A DNA stretch of 64,000 bases from Thiomicrorhabdus sp963677355 (GCA_963677355.2 CAXXXQ010000002.1:868001-932000), one strand, 5' to 3'. Positions 7,693-17,320 are shown, numbered from the stretch's first letter. Program-made: numbers and translations. Notes: a model not told the origin generated them from the letters alone.

Positions 7693-8901
7693 ATGAAACC
7701 ATCGGTCAACAATTCGTTAAAAAAACATCCGGGGATTTTAATTTCTTCCGCCCTGATTATCCTATTATTGGTCTGGGGATTTTGGCCGAAGGCGGTTCTG
7801 GTCGAGTCTGCACATGTGACCCGCGAATCCTTGACCGTTACCATCGAAGAAGACGGTCTGACGCGAGTAATTGATCGTTATGTTATCTCCTCGCCGGTTA
7901 ACGGCATGACCTGCCGTATGCACCTTAAAATCGGTCAGCCGGTTGAACAGGGTAAACCGTTATTGACGATCAGTCCGCTTCCCTCACCGGTTTTGGATGC
8001 GCGTAGTCGTGCGGAAGCGGAACAGAAAGTCGCTTCGGCACGAGCCGCATTAAGTGCCGCCAAACAGCAAGCTAATGCCAGCCAAGCGACAGCCACGCAA
8101 GCTCAGCTGGAATTAAAACGATACGGCCCGCTACTGGACAAGGGATTGATTTCTCAAGATGTTTACGACAAAGCCAAAACCAATGCACAAAGTACCCAAG
8201 CCAATTTAAGAACCGCTAAATTCCAAGTAGATGTCGCTCAGCATGAACTGCAAGCCGCTTTGACCACACTAGAATATTCCGATGCCGAAAACCAAGAAGA
8301 GCTGGAACAAGTGGTTGTTAAATCACCGATAACCGGTCAGATACTCAAGGTTAATCGCCAATGCGAAGGTCCGGTTACCGTTGGTGAGTCACTACTGGAA
8401 GTGGGCGATGCGAATGCCCTAGAAGTTGAAGTGGATGTGCTTTCCGCCGATGCGGTGAAAATCAAAACCGGCATGGATGTGCGTTTCAAACGCTGGGGCG
8501 GCGAGGGTTATATTAAGGGTGTTGTCCGTCAGATCGAACCTATCGGCTTCACCAAAGTCTCCGCTTTAGGTGTCGAAGAACAACGGGTTTGGGTCATTTC
8601 AGACTTCACCTCTCCACTTGAGCAGTGGCAAAAGCTGGGTGACGCTTACAGAGTGGAAGCGGAGTTTATTCTTTGGCATGAAGACGATGTTCTGCAAGTA
8701 CCGAGCAGTGCCATTTTCAGATATGAAAACGGCTGGGCCGTCTTCACGATTAAAGACAATCAGGCCCGAATTCAACCGGTAGAGATTGGTAAACGCAACG
8801 GTTTGAAAGTGCAAATTCTTTCCGGTTTAGAAGAGCACCAAAAAATCATCAATCACCCGAATGAGTCGGTTGAAGACGGGGTTAGTATTAAGCTTCTGTA
8901 A
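7693..8901 (+). CDS. HlyD-family periplasmic adaptor subunit
   Basis: This 402-residue membrane-fusion protein links the inner-membrane ABC transporter to an outer-membrane channel. One N-terminal membrane anchor (about residues 15-32) precedes a biotinyl/lipoyl-like half near 70-95. An alanine- and glutamine-rich alpha-helical hairpin follows (about 110-205), then the second lipoyl half (VVKSPITGQIL) and beta-barrel domains. The ATG at 7693 is preferred over the adjacent TTG because AAGGGA at 7678-7683 is better spaced. No outer-membrane TolC partner is encoded nearby. Confidence 0.87.
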   Translation: MKPSVNNSLKKHPGILISSALIILLLVWGFWPKAVLVESAHVTRESLTVTIEEDGLTRVIDRYVISSPVNGMTCRMHLKIGQPVEQGKPLLTISPLPSPVLDARSRAEAEQKVASARAALSAAKQQANASQATATQAQLELKRYGPLLDKGLISQDVYDKAKTNAQSTQANLRTAKFQVDVAQHELQAALTTLEYSDAENQEELEQVVVKSPITGQILKVNRQCEGPVTVGESLLEVGDANALEVEVDVLSADAVKIKTGMDVRFKRWGGEGYIKGVVRQIEPIGFTKVSALGVEEQRVWVISDFTSPLEQWQKLGDAYRVEAEFILWHEDDVLQVPSSAIFRYENGWAVFTIKDNQARIQPVEIGKRNGLKVQILSGLEEHQKIINHPNESVEDGVSIKLL

Positions 8902-9035
8902 ACTTGGTGGTAGCGAGAATTCCTGGAAGATACACGGCAGAGGTTATTTTTAGTAATCGAGCTATTATTAATTTCTATTATGCTAGATAAATTATTCTTA
9001 TTAAAATTAAGCCAGCTTAATTCAATGAGATCGAA

Positions 9036-10196
9036 ATGCATAATACGAAGAATACAAAGTTACCCTTTGCCGCCTTAATTCTGGCTGCCCTGCTGACTGC
9101 AGCCTTATCCACCAGCGGGCTTCTATCGACAAGCCAACTCGTGCTTAGCCTGACTCTGCTTGGAATCGGTACTCTGTTAGGTGCCACCTTGAATTACTTT
9201 CATTTCGGGTTCAGTAGCAGCTTCCGTGCTTTGATCGGAGAACGTAAAACCGCCGGTATGCGAGCCATCATTATCATGCTCGGCCTTTCCATTCTCCTGT
9301 TTGCTCCGCTGCTCTATTCGCCGGGCGAGCTTGGCAACACGCATACCGGCTTTATCCGTCCGATCAGCTCATCCATCTTGATCGGTGCTTTTATATTCGG
9401 CATCGGCATGCAAATCAGCTGCGGCTGCACCTCGGGCACCCTAAACCGGGTCGGGCAAATGCAAGCACTGGCACTGCCAACTTTATTATTCATGATTGTT
9501 GGTGGAACTTTTGCCGCTGCGAGTTTTGATGATTGGCGCAGTTTACCCGCATTGGAGCCGTTCGCTTTCCAAAACCATCTGTCTTGGCCATTGGCATTAT
9601 TGAGTCAAATAACCCTGTTAAGTATTCTCTATTTTCTATTTATCCGTTATGAAAAATCGAAACACGGCAAAATCGAACCTTTATTGCAGAGTCGAGGCTT
9701 CCGCCATCCGTTCTTATTGGCTGGTATCGGATTGGCAGCATTGAATGCTTTACTCTTCTGGGTCAACGGATCGCCTTGGTCGATCAGCTCTGTGTTTCCT
9801 TACTGGGGCATCCATTCAATTGAACTTTTAAGTCTGCCGGTGGATTGGCAATTTTGGGATTATGCGATGGAAAACCAAAACCATTTGGGAAGCCGCTGGT
9901 ATGAAAACCCAATCAATCTGACCACACTCGGCGTCGTTATAGGGGCTTTTATCATTAGCTTATTCAACCCAAGGGAAAAGGTACCTTTCTCTTTTTTCGC
10001 TCTGTTTATCAGTATGGTCGGCGGCTTGATCATGGGGTTTGGTGCGGTGCTCGCATCCGGCTGTAATATCGGCGCTTTTTTCAGCGGTATTGCTTCCGGC
10101 AGTCTTCACGGCTGGGTCTGGTTTGTTTTCGCTTTGCTGGGTAATCTTATCGGACTGGAACTAAGAAAACGGCTAATCGTGAGAGCGAGGGCTTAA
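9036..10196 (+). CDS. YeeE/YedE family sulfur-compound transporter
   Basis: This 386-residue polytopic membrane protein has about nine to ten helices. Two conserved cysteine clusters are visible: SCGCTSGTLNR (C129 and C131) and SGCNIGAFFSG (C343). In the characterised thiosulfate carrier of this family (TsuA/YeeE) such cysteines relay thiosulfate across the membrane, so thiosulfate or a related sulfur species is the likely substrate. No sulfurtransferase (YeeD/TusA-like) is next to it. It starts at the ATG after GAGATCG. Its stop codon overlaps, tail to tail, that of the GGDEF-EAL gene. Confidence 0.85.
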   Translation: MHNTKNTKLPFAALILAALLTAALSTSGLLSTSQLVLSLTLLGIGTLLGATLNYFHFGFSSSFRALIGERKTAGMRAIIIMLGLSILLFAPLLYSPGELGNTHTGFIRPISSSILIGAFIFGIGMQISCGCTSGTLNRVGQMQALALPTLLFMIVGGTFAAASFDDWRSLPALEPFAFQNHLSWPLALLSQITLLSILYFLFIRYEKSKHGKIEPLLQSRGFRHPFLLAGIGLAALNALLFWVNGSPWSISSVFPYWGIHSIELLSLPVDWQFWDYAMENQNHLGSRWYENPINLTTLGVVIGAFIISLFNPREKVPFSFFALFISMVGGLIMGFGAVLASGCNIGAFFSGIASGSLHGWVWFVFALLGNLIGLELRKRLIVRARA

Positions 10197-12223
10197 AAAC
10201 CGTTTTCCATTAACTCGATAAAGCGTTTCGGTGCCACCGGCTTCGAATAGAGATAACCCTGACAGTAGATACAATCGTTCTGTAACAGGAAATCTTTCTG
10301 TTCGATCGTTTCGACCCCTTCGGCGATAACACTCAACTCCAAGTTTTGCGTTAAATCGATAATGGTTTTGGCAATGGCGGCCGGTTTTTCGTTATCCGGC
10401 AAACCGTCAACGAAAGATTTGTCGATTTTTAACTGGTCGATCGGCAAGTTTTTCAGATAACTCAATGATGAGAAACCGGTTCCGAAGTCGTCCAGCGATA
10501 TCTTAAAACCGATATTTTTAAGTTTATTGATAACGTTTAATGCGATTTCCATTCGTTGCAAGAAAACCCCTTCAGTTACCTCAAACTTAATGTTGTACGG
10601 GCTGATCTGGTAGGTATCGAGCAGTTTTTTCAAATTAGGCAACAAGCCGGAATCAAAGAAATGAATCGGGCTGAGGTTAATGGATATCTTGATATGATGG
10701 AGTTCATTCAACTGAATCCACTTAAAGACCTCTTCCAATAACCAGTTGGAGATCGGAATAATGGTCTGATTCTCCTCGGTAATCGGAATAAAGATATCCG
10801 GTCTGACAAATTCGCCTTGATAGTTCCAACGCAGTAAGACTTCCCCGCCAACGACTTGATTGGTGCTCATATTCACCTGCGGCTGAATGACCCAGTTTAA
10901 CTCTTGATTATTGATGGCGCTTTTTAAGCCCTCTTCGTAATAATTGCGTTTTTCAACCTCTTCCTCCATTGCCGGCAGGAAAAAGCTCATCTGCCCTTTG
11001 CCGAGACGTTTGGCGTTATAGAGCGCAATATCGGCTTTTTTAAAGGCATCCCGCATTGAGTTTTCCGAAGTAATCGAATAAATCCCCAAAGAGAACTGCG
11101 GCGTATAAATCAAGTTACCCAACTGACAAGGTTTGCTGATCAAAATCTGTAACTGTTGAACCAAACCTTTTAGGACGCCGTCGGCATTCTGCGGATTTAG
11201 ATTGGTCATCAATAAAACAAACTCATCACCACCAAAGCGGAATGCAAAGTCATTGTCTTTGATGAACTTCTTAATTCTGCTTGCCACTTCAACCAGTAAC
11301 TGATCCCCGACATCATGGCCGTAACTGTCATTCAACTGTTTGAAATTGTCGACATCGACAATAATCAAGCCGCAACTCTTCTGCTCTTCAAGAAAGCCTT
11401 TTTTACAGTTGTTGTAAGCCAGATCAAAATAGGCACGGCTGTAAAGTTTAGTCAAGGCATCCCGATACGCCATCTGCTGAACTTTAGCGAATTGTTCATT
11501 CAACTGTCTTTCCATGAAATTGAAGTTGGTCATCAATTCACCGACCTCGTCTTCTTCGACTTCATCAAACAGATTGTTAATCCGATCCGGTTTTACATCT
11601 TTAGTCGCATCAATCAAAACCCGAATTCGTCGTGTCAGGCTATTACTCAGTAACCAGGCGATCATGGAACCGATTAATATTGCGGCAATGGTATAGGCCA
11701 GTCCTTCAAGTAAAATCTGTTGCAGATTTTGGGTGACGGTTTCGGTACTCAAACTAACTCGAATCCAGCCCAGCTCTCGTCCGTCCAACAGAATCTTCTG
11801 CGCAATATCGACATTGTTCAAGGAACGCACCAGCAACATTTTTTCGGCCGGACTCTCCAGCATACTGATACTGGCTTTATCGGCCAGAAATTTACCGACA
11901 TTATTCTGGTTGGTATGCGCCAGTACCTCACCCTCGGGTGAAGTAATCATCACAAAATCGAGATTGGGAAACTGGTCTTGCGCTCTGACAATCTCTTCCA
12001 AACCGCTTAGGTTATTAGACAACACCCAAGGCAAAGCGCTGGTGGAAATGGTTTTAGCTAGAAGGCTCGCTTGCTCTTCGGTATGGCTTAACAGAAATTC
12101 CTGCTCACGCGTGACCAAATCATAAACAAATATGCTCATCAGGATAGCATGCACCAACGCTACCCCCAAGATCAGCTGTCGCTTGATGGTTTTAGGTTTG
12201 TATTTTGCCAACCAACGCATCAT
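10193..12223 (-). CDS. Membrane GGDEF-EAL c-di-GMP enzyme with HAMP
   Basis: This is a 676-residue bifunctional cyclic-di-GMP protein. A helix near 16-36 and another near 175-195 flank a periplasmic sensor region, followed by HAMP (about 195-250), GGDEF (331-335, intact) and EAL. The product-inhibition site is degenerate (K322..D325 instead of RxxD). The EAL motif reads EVL (461-463), yet the other metal and catalytic residues are visible: SINLSP, FEVTEG, LDDFGTG, LKIDKSF, AEGVET and QGYLYSKP. Phosphodiesterase activity is therefore plausible. Its ATG overlaps the stop of the PhnD-like lipoprotein gene by 4 bases (ATGA), which implies translational coupling and a joint sensing role. Confidence 0.93.
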   Translation of the reverse strand: MMRWLAKYKPKTIKRQLILGVALVHAILMSIFVYDLVTREQEFLLSHTEEQASLLAKTISTSALPWVLSNNLSGLEEIVRAQDQFPNLDFVMITSPEGEVLAHTNQNNVGKFLADKASISMLESPAEKMLLVRSLNNVDIAQKILLDGRELGWIRVSLSTETVTQNLQQILLEGLAYTIAAILIGSMIAWLLSNSLTRRIRVLIDATKDVKPDRINNLFDEVEEDEVGELMTNFNFMERQLNEQFAKVQQMAYRDALTKLYSRAYFDLAYNNCKKGFLEEQKSCGLIIVDVDNFKQLNDSYGHDVGDQLLVEVASRIKKFIKDNDFAFRFGGDEFVLLMTNLNPQNADGVLKGLVQQLQILISKPCQLGNLIYTPQFSLGIYSITSENSMRDAFKKADIALYNAKRLGKGQMSFFLPAMEEEVEKRNYYEEGLKSAINNQELNWVIQPQVNMSTNQVVGGEVLLRWNYQGEFVRPDIFIPITEENQTIIPISNWLLEEVFKWIQLNELHHIKISINLSPIHFFDSGLLPNLKKLLDTYQISPYNIKFEVTEGVFLQRMEIALNVINKLKNIGFKISLDDFGTGFSSLSYLKNLPIDQLKIDKSFVDGLPDNEKPAAIAKTIIDLTQNLELSVIAEGVETIEQKDFLLQNDCIYCQGYLYSKPVAPKRFIELMENGF

Positions 12224-13152
12224 TTCGGATTATCGCCTTGTTTTGCCAAAAGAGTATTGTCACCCACTTCTCGGTAGAATTTTAATAGAAAATCCATCAC
12301 CGGTTTATAGGTTATATTTTGGGCAATATAAATCTGTTCCACATTCATCTTTGCCAGTAACGCCTTACCTTGCGAGTGCGTATGGAGGTTTGCCAGCAGC
12401 CCTTGTACCTTCAAAGCGATTTTCAACGGCACTTTATTACGATGATACATAAAACTGTTATTGGGTAAGGTCTGGGTTTCCCATGCCACTTTTAGTTGCT
12501 CGGCAATGTCCGGATTACTCTTTTGCAGATCCAACCAAGGCACCGTCCAGGTCGCCGACGCGGTCGTATGTTTGACATAAACATTCATAATACTGGACTC
12601 TTGAGAACCGACATAAAGTGTCTCGGTCTCTTTCAGATTCAGGCCGTGCGAATGCAAATAATATTGCGGCATCATCGTTGCGGCCAGAGCGGTCGGTGCC
12701 GGATAAGCGATCCTTTTACCTTTCAACTGTGATACCGATTGAATATCGCTGTCCTTACGAACCAAAATCAATCCTTTAAACATATCTCTGCTACCGACTT
12801 GGTTAATCACTTCATAATAGTTGTCTAAAGACTGAATCGTCTGAAACGGATTCGGAATGGTAAAGTCGAACTTTTCCTGTTCGATTTTCTGATCGTAACT
12901 CGAGTAATCCTGCGAGGCTTCAACCCGGATTTCGACCCCGGGAATTTCCGACGATAGAAAATCTGCCAACGGGCCGTAAACCGCCATCAACTTGGAGGGA
13001 TTATGCAACGGGTGAACACCCAAAATATAGACTTGTTTGCCGGAAAAATAAGGTTTATCGGAATAGGTGACGGTCGACTCGGCATCCGACTGCTCACAAC
13101 CGGATAGAGAAACAGCGAGCATCAATAAGCCGATAATTTTAAATACTTTCAC
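12220..13152 (-). CDS. PhnD-like substrate-binding lipoprotein
   Basis: This 310-residue periplasmic binding protein belongs to the phosphate/phosphonate-binding (PhnD-like) group. The signal peptide ends in the lipobox LSGC, so the protein is probably tethered to a membrane. The core motifs LGVHPLHNPSKL near the start, DFTIPNPFQ, and GKRIAYPAPTALAATM are typical of the fold. No ABC permease or ATPase is nearby. Instead it is coupled by a 4-base overlap to a membrane GGDEF-EAL protein. This suggests it presents a ligand to the sensor domain, as NspS does for MbaA in Vibrio cholerae (a comparison from known biology). The ligand is unknown. Confidence 0.85.
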   Translation of the reverse strand: MKVFKIIGLLMLAVSLSGCEQSDAESTVTYSDKPYFSGKQVYILGVHPLHNPSKLMAVYGPLADFLSSEIPGVEIRVEASQDYSSYDQKIEQEKFDFTIPNPFQTIQSLDNYYEVINQVGSRDMFKGLILVRKDSDIQSVSQLKGKRIAYPAPTALAATMMPQYYLHSHGLNLKETETLYVGSQESSIMNVYVKHTTASATWTVPWLDLQKSNPDIAEQLKVAWETQTLPNNSFMYHRNKVPLKIALKVQGLLANLHTHSQGKALLAKMNVEQIYIAQNITYKPVMDFLLKFYREVGDNTLLAKQGDNPK

Positions 13153-13212
13153 ACTCTCTCCATCAACAAGCTGAAAAACTTTCGCCTTCCAAAGCTACGA
13201 GTCAGGCCGACA

Positions 13213-14112
13213 TCATAGCTTTCTATTCGACCAGTAGGAAGCAAAAAGAATACCGGAAATATTATGCCACAAGCTGAAAATTGCGCCCGGCAAAGCACTG
13301 GCCGCGCCAAAGAATTTTAATGCTAAGGCCACACTTAGCCCCGAATTTTGCATGGCTATCTCAATCGCAACCGTCCGGGCAATAATACTATCGTACCCCA
13401 AAACCCTGGCTAACCCATAACCACTCAGCAACCCAACCAAGTTGTGCAGAATAACAGCCACAACCAATAAAGCGGCAAGATCGGTAAAATTAGAACGGTT
13501 CAAAGCCACCACAATTGCGATGATAAACAGAATCGCGGCCATCGAAAACAAGCTAGTAAATTTAGCCACCTTTTCAATTTTATTTTTCAACAGAGGATGC
13601 AAAAGTACGCCCAACAAAACCGGCACCACGATAATTTTGAACAGAGTCTCCAACATCATTAACGCCGGTACATCGACAGTTTGTCCTAAATACAACCAAG
13701 TCATAAGCGGCAATAACACCACCGCCGCCAACGTTGAAACAATGGTCATGCTAACCGAAAGGGCAACGTCGCCTTTTGCCAAATAAGCCATGACGTTGGA
13801 AGCCGTGCCACCGGCAGTAGCACCCACCAGTAACATTCCGATCAGCAACTCTTCGGAAAGACCGAATGAACGGGACAACAACCAAGCCGTTAACGGCATA
13901 ATCAAAAATTGCAGCCCGACTCCAAACAACACCAGCTTACGATAAGACCAAACTCGCCGAAAATCACTCCACGACAAATTCAAGCCCATTCCAAGCATCA
14001 CTAACATCAACAAAGGAACAATCCAAGACTTGAAATCGACAAACCAGTGCGCTTGCTGGAAAGCGAGCAAGCTAAGCAGCACGGCTAAAAGCGGAAATAA
14101 GATAATCTGCAT
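13213..14112 (-). CDS. BASS-family (bile acid:sodium symporter-like) transporter
   Basis: This 299-residue membrane protein has about nine to ten helices. The conserved segments are MLGMGLNLSWSDF near residue 40, ATAGGTASNVMAYLAKGDVALSVSMT, and VAIEIAMQNSGLSVALALKFF. The last two correspond to the sodium-binding crossover motifs of BASS transporters. Bacterial members carry organic anions such as pyruvate, pantoate or 2-oxoacids; the substrate cannot be inferred here. It follows nnrS on the same strand after about 47 bases. Confidence 0.88.
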   Translation of the reverse strand: MQIILFPLLAVLLSLLAFQQAHWFVDFKSWIVPLLMLVMLGMGLNLSWSDFRRVWSYRKLVLFGVGLQFLIMPLTAWLLSRSFGLSEELLIGMLLVGATAGGTASNVMAYLAKGDVALSVSMTIVSTLAAVVLLPLMTWLYLGQTVDVPALMMLETLFKIIVVPVLLGVLLHPLLKNKIEKVAKFTSLFSMAAILFIIAIVVALNRSNFTDLAALLVVAVILHNLVGLLSGYGLARVLGYDSIIARTVAIEIAMQNSGLSVALALKFFGAASALPGAIFSLWHNISGILFASYWSNRKL

Positions 14113-14159
14113 GAAAAAACTGACCTTCTAAACGGGTTGCTAATTTGACTGGCCGATGT

Positions 14160-15320
14160 TTACAACAAAATACCGGTTGTCGGTTTCGGACTGGGATACA
14201 AGAGAACTCGCCAATAGAGAAGACCCAGCAGAGCAAACGCCGATATCCATCCCCATTGACTCAACTGCACCCATAGCAGATAAGATTCCGGCATGAGTAA
14301 CGGAGCAAAAACTCGAATCAAAGCCGTCGCCAGTAACAATAAAAACACCAGCGCCAAACCTTTGGGCGGTTCAAATACATTACGATGGGTGTGGCCTAAA
14401 GCGATTCGCGCCAGGATGGCGGAACAGAGTAAACCGATTCCTCCCGCTGCCAAAGCATGAATAGCAAAGGATTCGTGCAGCCAACTCAGGCCGACAAAAA
14501 CATATAAAAACATACCAACAATCATAAAACCGTAGGAGAGATAGAGCGGCCACAACAGTGTAATCCGCCAGATTTTCGGGTGATACCACTTAGCCAATCT
14601 GACGAGGTGAATAAGCGTTAATGGCAGCGCGACCAGTGACGTCAACCAGTGTTCGGCAAAACCGACCGCACAAACCATCAATGCAAAAAAGCCGCCGATG
14701 GCGATGATATCCAGCCATTTGGTCCGCTCTTTTTCAGGCAGCCCGAATGCCTTTTCGGTAAAAAAAGGAATCAAGCGTCGCATCATGGTCAAATTAATTG
14801 CCAGAACCAAAAACAATCCGGCAACCAGTGATGCTTTGGCGCTATTTTCAAGCCAACCTAAAGCATTGGCATAAAATACGCCATTGGCAATAACCAGCAG
14901 TATAAATTTAGATGCTAAACCAACCTGTTTCCACTGCCGGCTACGAATCACCGGAATGGCAAAAAGCAATAACAGACCAACGACAAAGCCCATATCCAAT
15001 AGCGCAACTAATTGAATCGGCCAATCAAACAAGAACCCGACCCTAGCCAACAACCAAAACACAAATAGGACGGCCAAAGATTTTCCGGAAGCCGTATTGA
15101 GCCCCGTCCAGTTCATTACCGCCGTCAGTAAAAAACCGGCTACGGTAGCCAGCGCATAACCGTAAACCATTTCATGAGCATGCCAATAGACGGCGGTAAC
15201 GGAAGAAAAGCTCATGGAGCTTAACGGAAACGTCCACCACCAGACAAACATACTAAGTACGGCAAATAGCAAGGCACCGAGAAAAAAAGGACGAAAAGCT
15301 CTGTGGAAAAAATAACCGAT
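14160..15320 (-). CDS. NnrS family heme/copper membrane protein; start codon irregular
   Basis: NnrS proteins are polytopic membrane proteins linked to nitric-oxide tolerance and binding heme and copper. About eleven to twelve helices are visible, with the conserved YWHAHEMVYGYA and HTHRN segments carrying histidines. Translation from the first listed initiator-type codon (TTG 15272) would omit the conserved FRPFF segment, which continues upstream in the same frame. That frame is open back to the DUF445 stop (15342-15344) but has no ATG, GTG or TTG there. An AAAGGAG lies at 15327-15333, 6 bases before an ATC codon at 15318-15320. I mark the ATC as the nominal start; an indel in a T run is an alternative. 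Confidence 0.75.
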   Translation of the reverse strand: MGYFFHRAFRPFFLGALLFAVLSMFVWWWTFPLSSMSFSSVTAVYWHAHEMVYGYALATVAGFLLTAVMNWTGLNTASGKSLAVLFVFWLLARVGFLFDWPIQLVALLDMGFVVGLLLLFAIPVIRSRQWKQVGLASKFILLVIANGVFYANALGWLENSAKASLVAGLFLVLAINLTMMRRLIPFFTEKAFGLPEKERTKWLDIIAIGGFFALMVCAVGFAEHWLTSLVALPLTLIHLVRLAKWYHPKIWRITLLWPLYLSYGFMIVGMFLYVFVGLSWLHESFAIHALAAGGIGLLCSAILARIALGHTHRNVFEPPKGLALVFLLLLATALIRVFAPLLMPESYLLWVQLSQWGWISAFALLGLLYWRVLLYPSPKPTTGILL

Positions 15321-15341
15321 ATCAAGCTCCTTTAACTTGTC

Positions 15342-16046
15342 CTAAGCGATTAACAGAGCGGAAAGCAGACCGATCAAGCCGCCAAAAACACCACCCCAAA
15401 CAACCAACCAGCCTAAGTGCTCTTTTATCATCTGTTGTACCATCTGCTTGACCATTTCCGGCGTTAATTCTTGCAGACGGGAATCGATGATCTGCTCCAC
15501 TTTTGCTTGAATGTCGGCCATTACATCCGGTTGATCCAGTTCCTCTTGCAAAAGTTCGTGAAAACGTTCAGTCTGAGTCATTTCAATTAATGCATTTTTC
15601 ATGTTTTCAATGAAAGGATCTTTAAGCGGTTTCAAAGTATCCGCTCCGCCGAACATACTCAGCATACCGCCGAAAGAGGAATTCATAATCACCTCCACCA
15701 ATCGCTCGTAAGCCGGAGCAAGATCGACTTTTTCAATCACCGGTTTGAGTTCGAACTTTGCATTTTGTGCCGTGTTGGCAGCAAACTTGTCGATATTTTC
15801 TTGATTGAAGAACTGTTCCATCATCAATGCTTTGATGGCCTGTTTGAACTCGGCAAAACGATTCGGAATCACACCCGAGCCGACCAAACCCGGAACCCGT
15901 TCAAACAACATATACACTGCCAGCCAGTTGGTTAAAGCCCCTGACAAAGCAAACAGCCCTGCCATCAAAATCCAGTTGTTTTGCAAAACATAGCCTGCAA
16001 TGCAAAGCAGCAACGCAAGTAAATTGGTAATTAATGATTTATTCAT
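15342..16046 (-). CDS. DUF445 family membrane protein
   Basis: This 234-residue protein has two N-terminal helices (about 8-45) containing GALTNWLAVYMLF. The region following (RVPGLVGSGVIPNRFAEFKQAI) is the DUF445 hallmark. A long amphipathic helical region comes next, with one C-terminal helix (about 213-233). DUF445 members are inner-membrane proteins of unknown function. It is upstream of nnrS on the same strand, and nnrS overlaps its 3' flank closely. Confidence 0.85.
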   Translation of the reverse strand: MNKSLITNLLALLLCIAGYVLQNNWILMAGLFALSGALTNWLAVYMLFERVPGLVGSGVIPNRFAEFKQAIKALMMEQFFNQENIDKFAANTAQNAKFELKPVIEKVDLAPAYERLVEVIMNSSFGGMLSMFGGADTLKPLKDPFIENMKNALIEMTQTERFHELLQEELDQPDVMADIQAKVEQIIDSRLQELTPEMVKQMVQQMIKEHLGWLVVWGGVFGGLIGLLSALLIA

Positions 16047-16085
16047 TTCTGTTAAAAACCACTTATCTATTTATCTGAATATCTT

Positions 16086-16466
16086 TTAGCGTTTCTCGGC
16101 AACCACAAAAGCGACCGTATGATGTTTTTCATCGCTGATGCTAATCGCCCAGTCAGTGATGCCAAGCTCTTCGGACTTTTCTAAAGTGCTGCCTTCCAAT
16201 ACTAAATAAGGCTGACCGCTCTCTTTATGCGCCACCGTCATATCCTTGAAACGAACGCCTTGGGCGATGCCGGTACCCAGAGCTTTGGAAACCGCTTCTT
16301 TCAAGGCCCAACGTTTGGCTAGAAAGCGTTCCGGATAAAGCTGGTTGGCAAAATCTTCCAGCTCTTTGGTGGACAGCAAGCGGTTGGCAAAAATATCACC
16401 CTGTTTGCTGTACACTTTTTCGATACGTTCAACATCGACGATATCCGTTCCAACCCCGATAATCAT
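16086..16466 (-). CDS. acpS: Holo-[acyl-carrier-protein] synthase AcpS
   Basis: AcpS transfers 4'-phosphopantetheine from CoA to the serine of acyl carrier protein. It is 126 residues, the normal size. The magnesium/CoA motifs GVGTDIVDVERI (residues 4-15) and FLAKRWALKEAVSKALGTGI are intact. It lies 9 bases after pdxJ, its usual partner, at the end of the lepA-lepB-rnc-era-recO-pdxJ-acpS string. Confidence 0.96.
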   Translation of the reverse strand: MIIGVGTDIVDVERIEKVYSKQGDIFANRLLSTKELEDFANQLYPERFLAKRWALKEAVSKALGTGIAQGVRFKDMTVAHKESGQPYLVLEGSTLEKSEELGITDWAISISDEKHHTVAFVVAEKR

Positions 16467-16475
16467 AAGAAACTC

Positions 16476-17234
16476 CTAGCAGCAACTGTCGGTAAGGTAA
16501 GCCTGTTGACGAGCTTCGACCATAATGCGTTTCATTTCGCGAACCGCTTCCGGCAGACCGGAATAAACCGCTTGGGCGATGATAGCATGACCGATATTCA
16601 ATTCTTCAATCTGCTTCATGGCCGCAATCGGCTGCACATTGTGGTAATGTAGCCCGTGCCCGGCATTGACGATTAAACCGATACCATGAGCATATTCCGC
16701 TGCTTGACGAATACGTTCCAATTCTGCGGCCACTTCCGCCGGCTTTTCCAGCTCCGCATAGGTTCCGGTATGCAGTTCAATCACCGGTGCGCCTACCGCT
16801 TTTGCAGCATCAATTTGCTCTTTATCCGGATCAATGAACAAAGACACTCGAGAACCGGCTTGTGCCAAACGAGCACAAACCTCGGTCAACCAAGGCTGTT
16901 GACCGGCTACGTCCAAACCGCCTTCGGTCGTCAGTTCTTCGCGTTTCTCCGGAACCAGACAGACATCTTCCGGCTGGTACTGACAAGCAATTCCCACCAT
17001 CTCTTCGGTTGCCGCCATCTCTAAGTTAACCTTAGTTTGACGCATCGCCGAAATGCGGGCCACGTCTCCATCTTGGATATGTCGACGATCCTCGCGCAGG
17101 TGTAAGGTAATTGAATCCGCACCGGCCATTTCCGCATCTAGTGCCGCCTTGATCGGATCCGGATAACGGGTTCCGCGAGCTTGGCGCAAAGTGGCAACAT
17201 GGTCGATATTCAAACCTAAAAATATGGGATTCAT
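16476..17234 (-). CDS. pdxJ: Pyridoxine 5'-phosphate synthase PdxJ
   Basis: PdxJ condenses 1-deoxyxylulose 5-phosphate with 3-amino-2-oxopropyl phosphate to give pyridoxine 5'-phosphate, the last ring-forming step of DXP-dependent vitamin B6 synthesis. The 252-residue TIM barrel shows the typical LGLNIDHVATLRQAR start, HLREDRRHIQD, LHTGTYA and VNAGHGLHY. The C-terminus ends in an unusual SCC. The start ATG has AAAGGAA upstream, and a 103-base gap separates it from recO. Confidence 0.96.
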   Translation of the reverse strand: MNPIFLGLNIDHVATLRQARGTRYPDPIKAALDAEMAGADSITLHLREDRRHIQDGDVARISAMRQTKVNLEMAATEEMVGIACQYQPEDVCLVPEKREELTTEGGLDVAGQQPWLTEVCARLAQAGSRVSLFIDPDKEQIDAAKAVGAPVIELHTGTYAELEKPAEVAAELERIRQAAEYAHGIGLIVNAGHGLHYHNVQPIAAMKQIEELNIGHAIIAQAVYSGLPEAVREMKRIMVEARQQAYLTDSCC

Positions 17235-17320
17235 CGATATTCCTTTTCAAATTAAACAGTAAAAACTTGCTTATTATCCACGATCATTCCGGGGACAAGC
17301 AAACAGAAAAACGAACAAGT

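Noticed and set aside
10193..12223. Degenerate, inactive EAL domain because the motif reads EVL
   Set aside because: The remaining metal-binding and catalytic positions are present, so the single conservative change is weak evidence for loss of activity.
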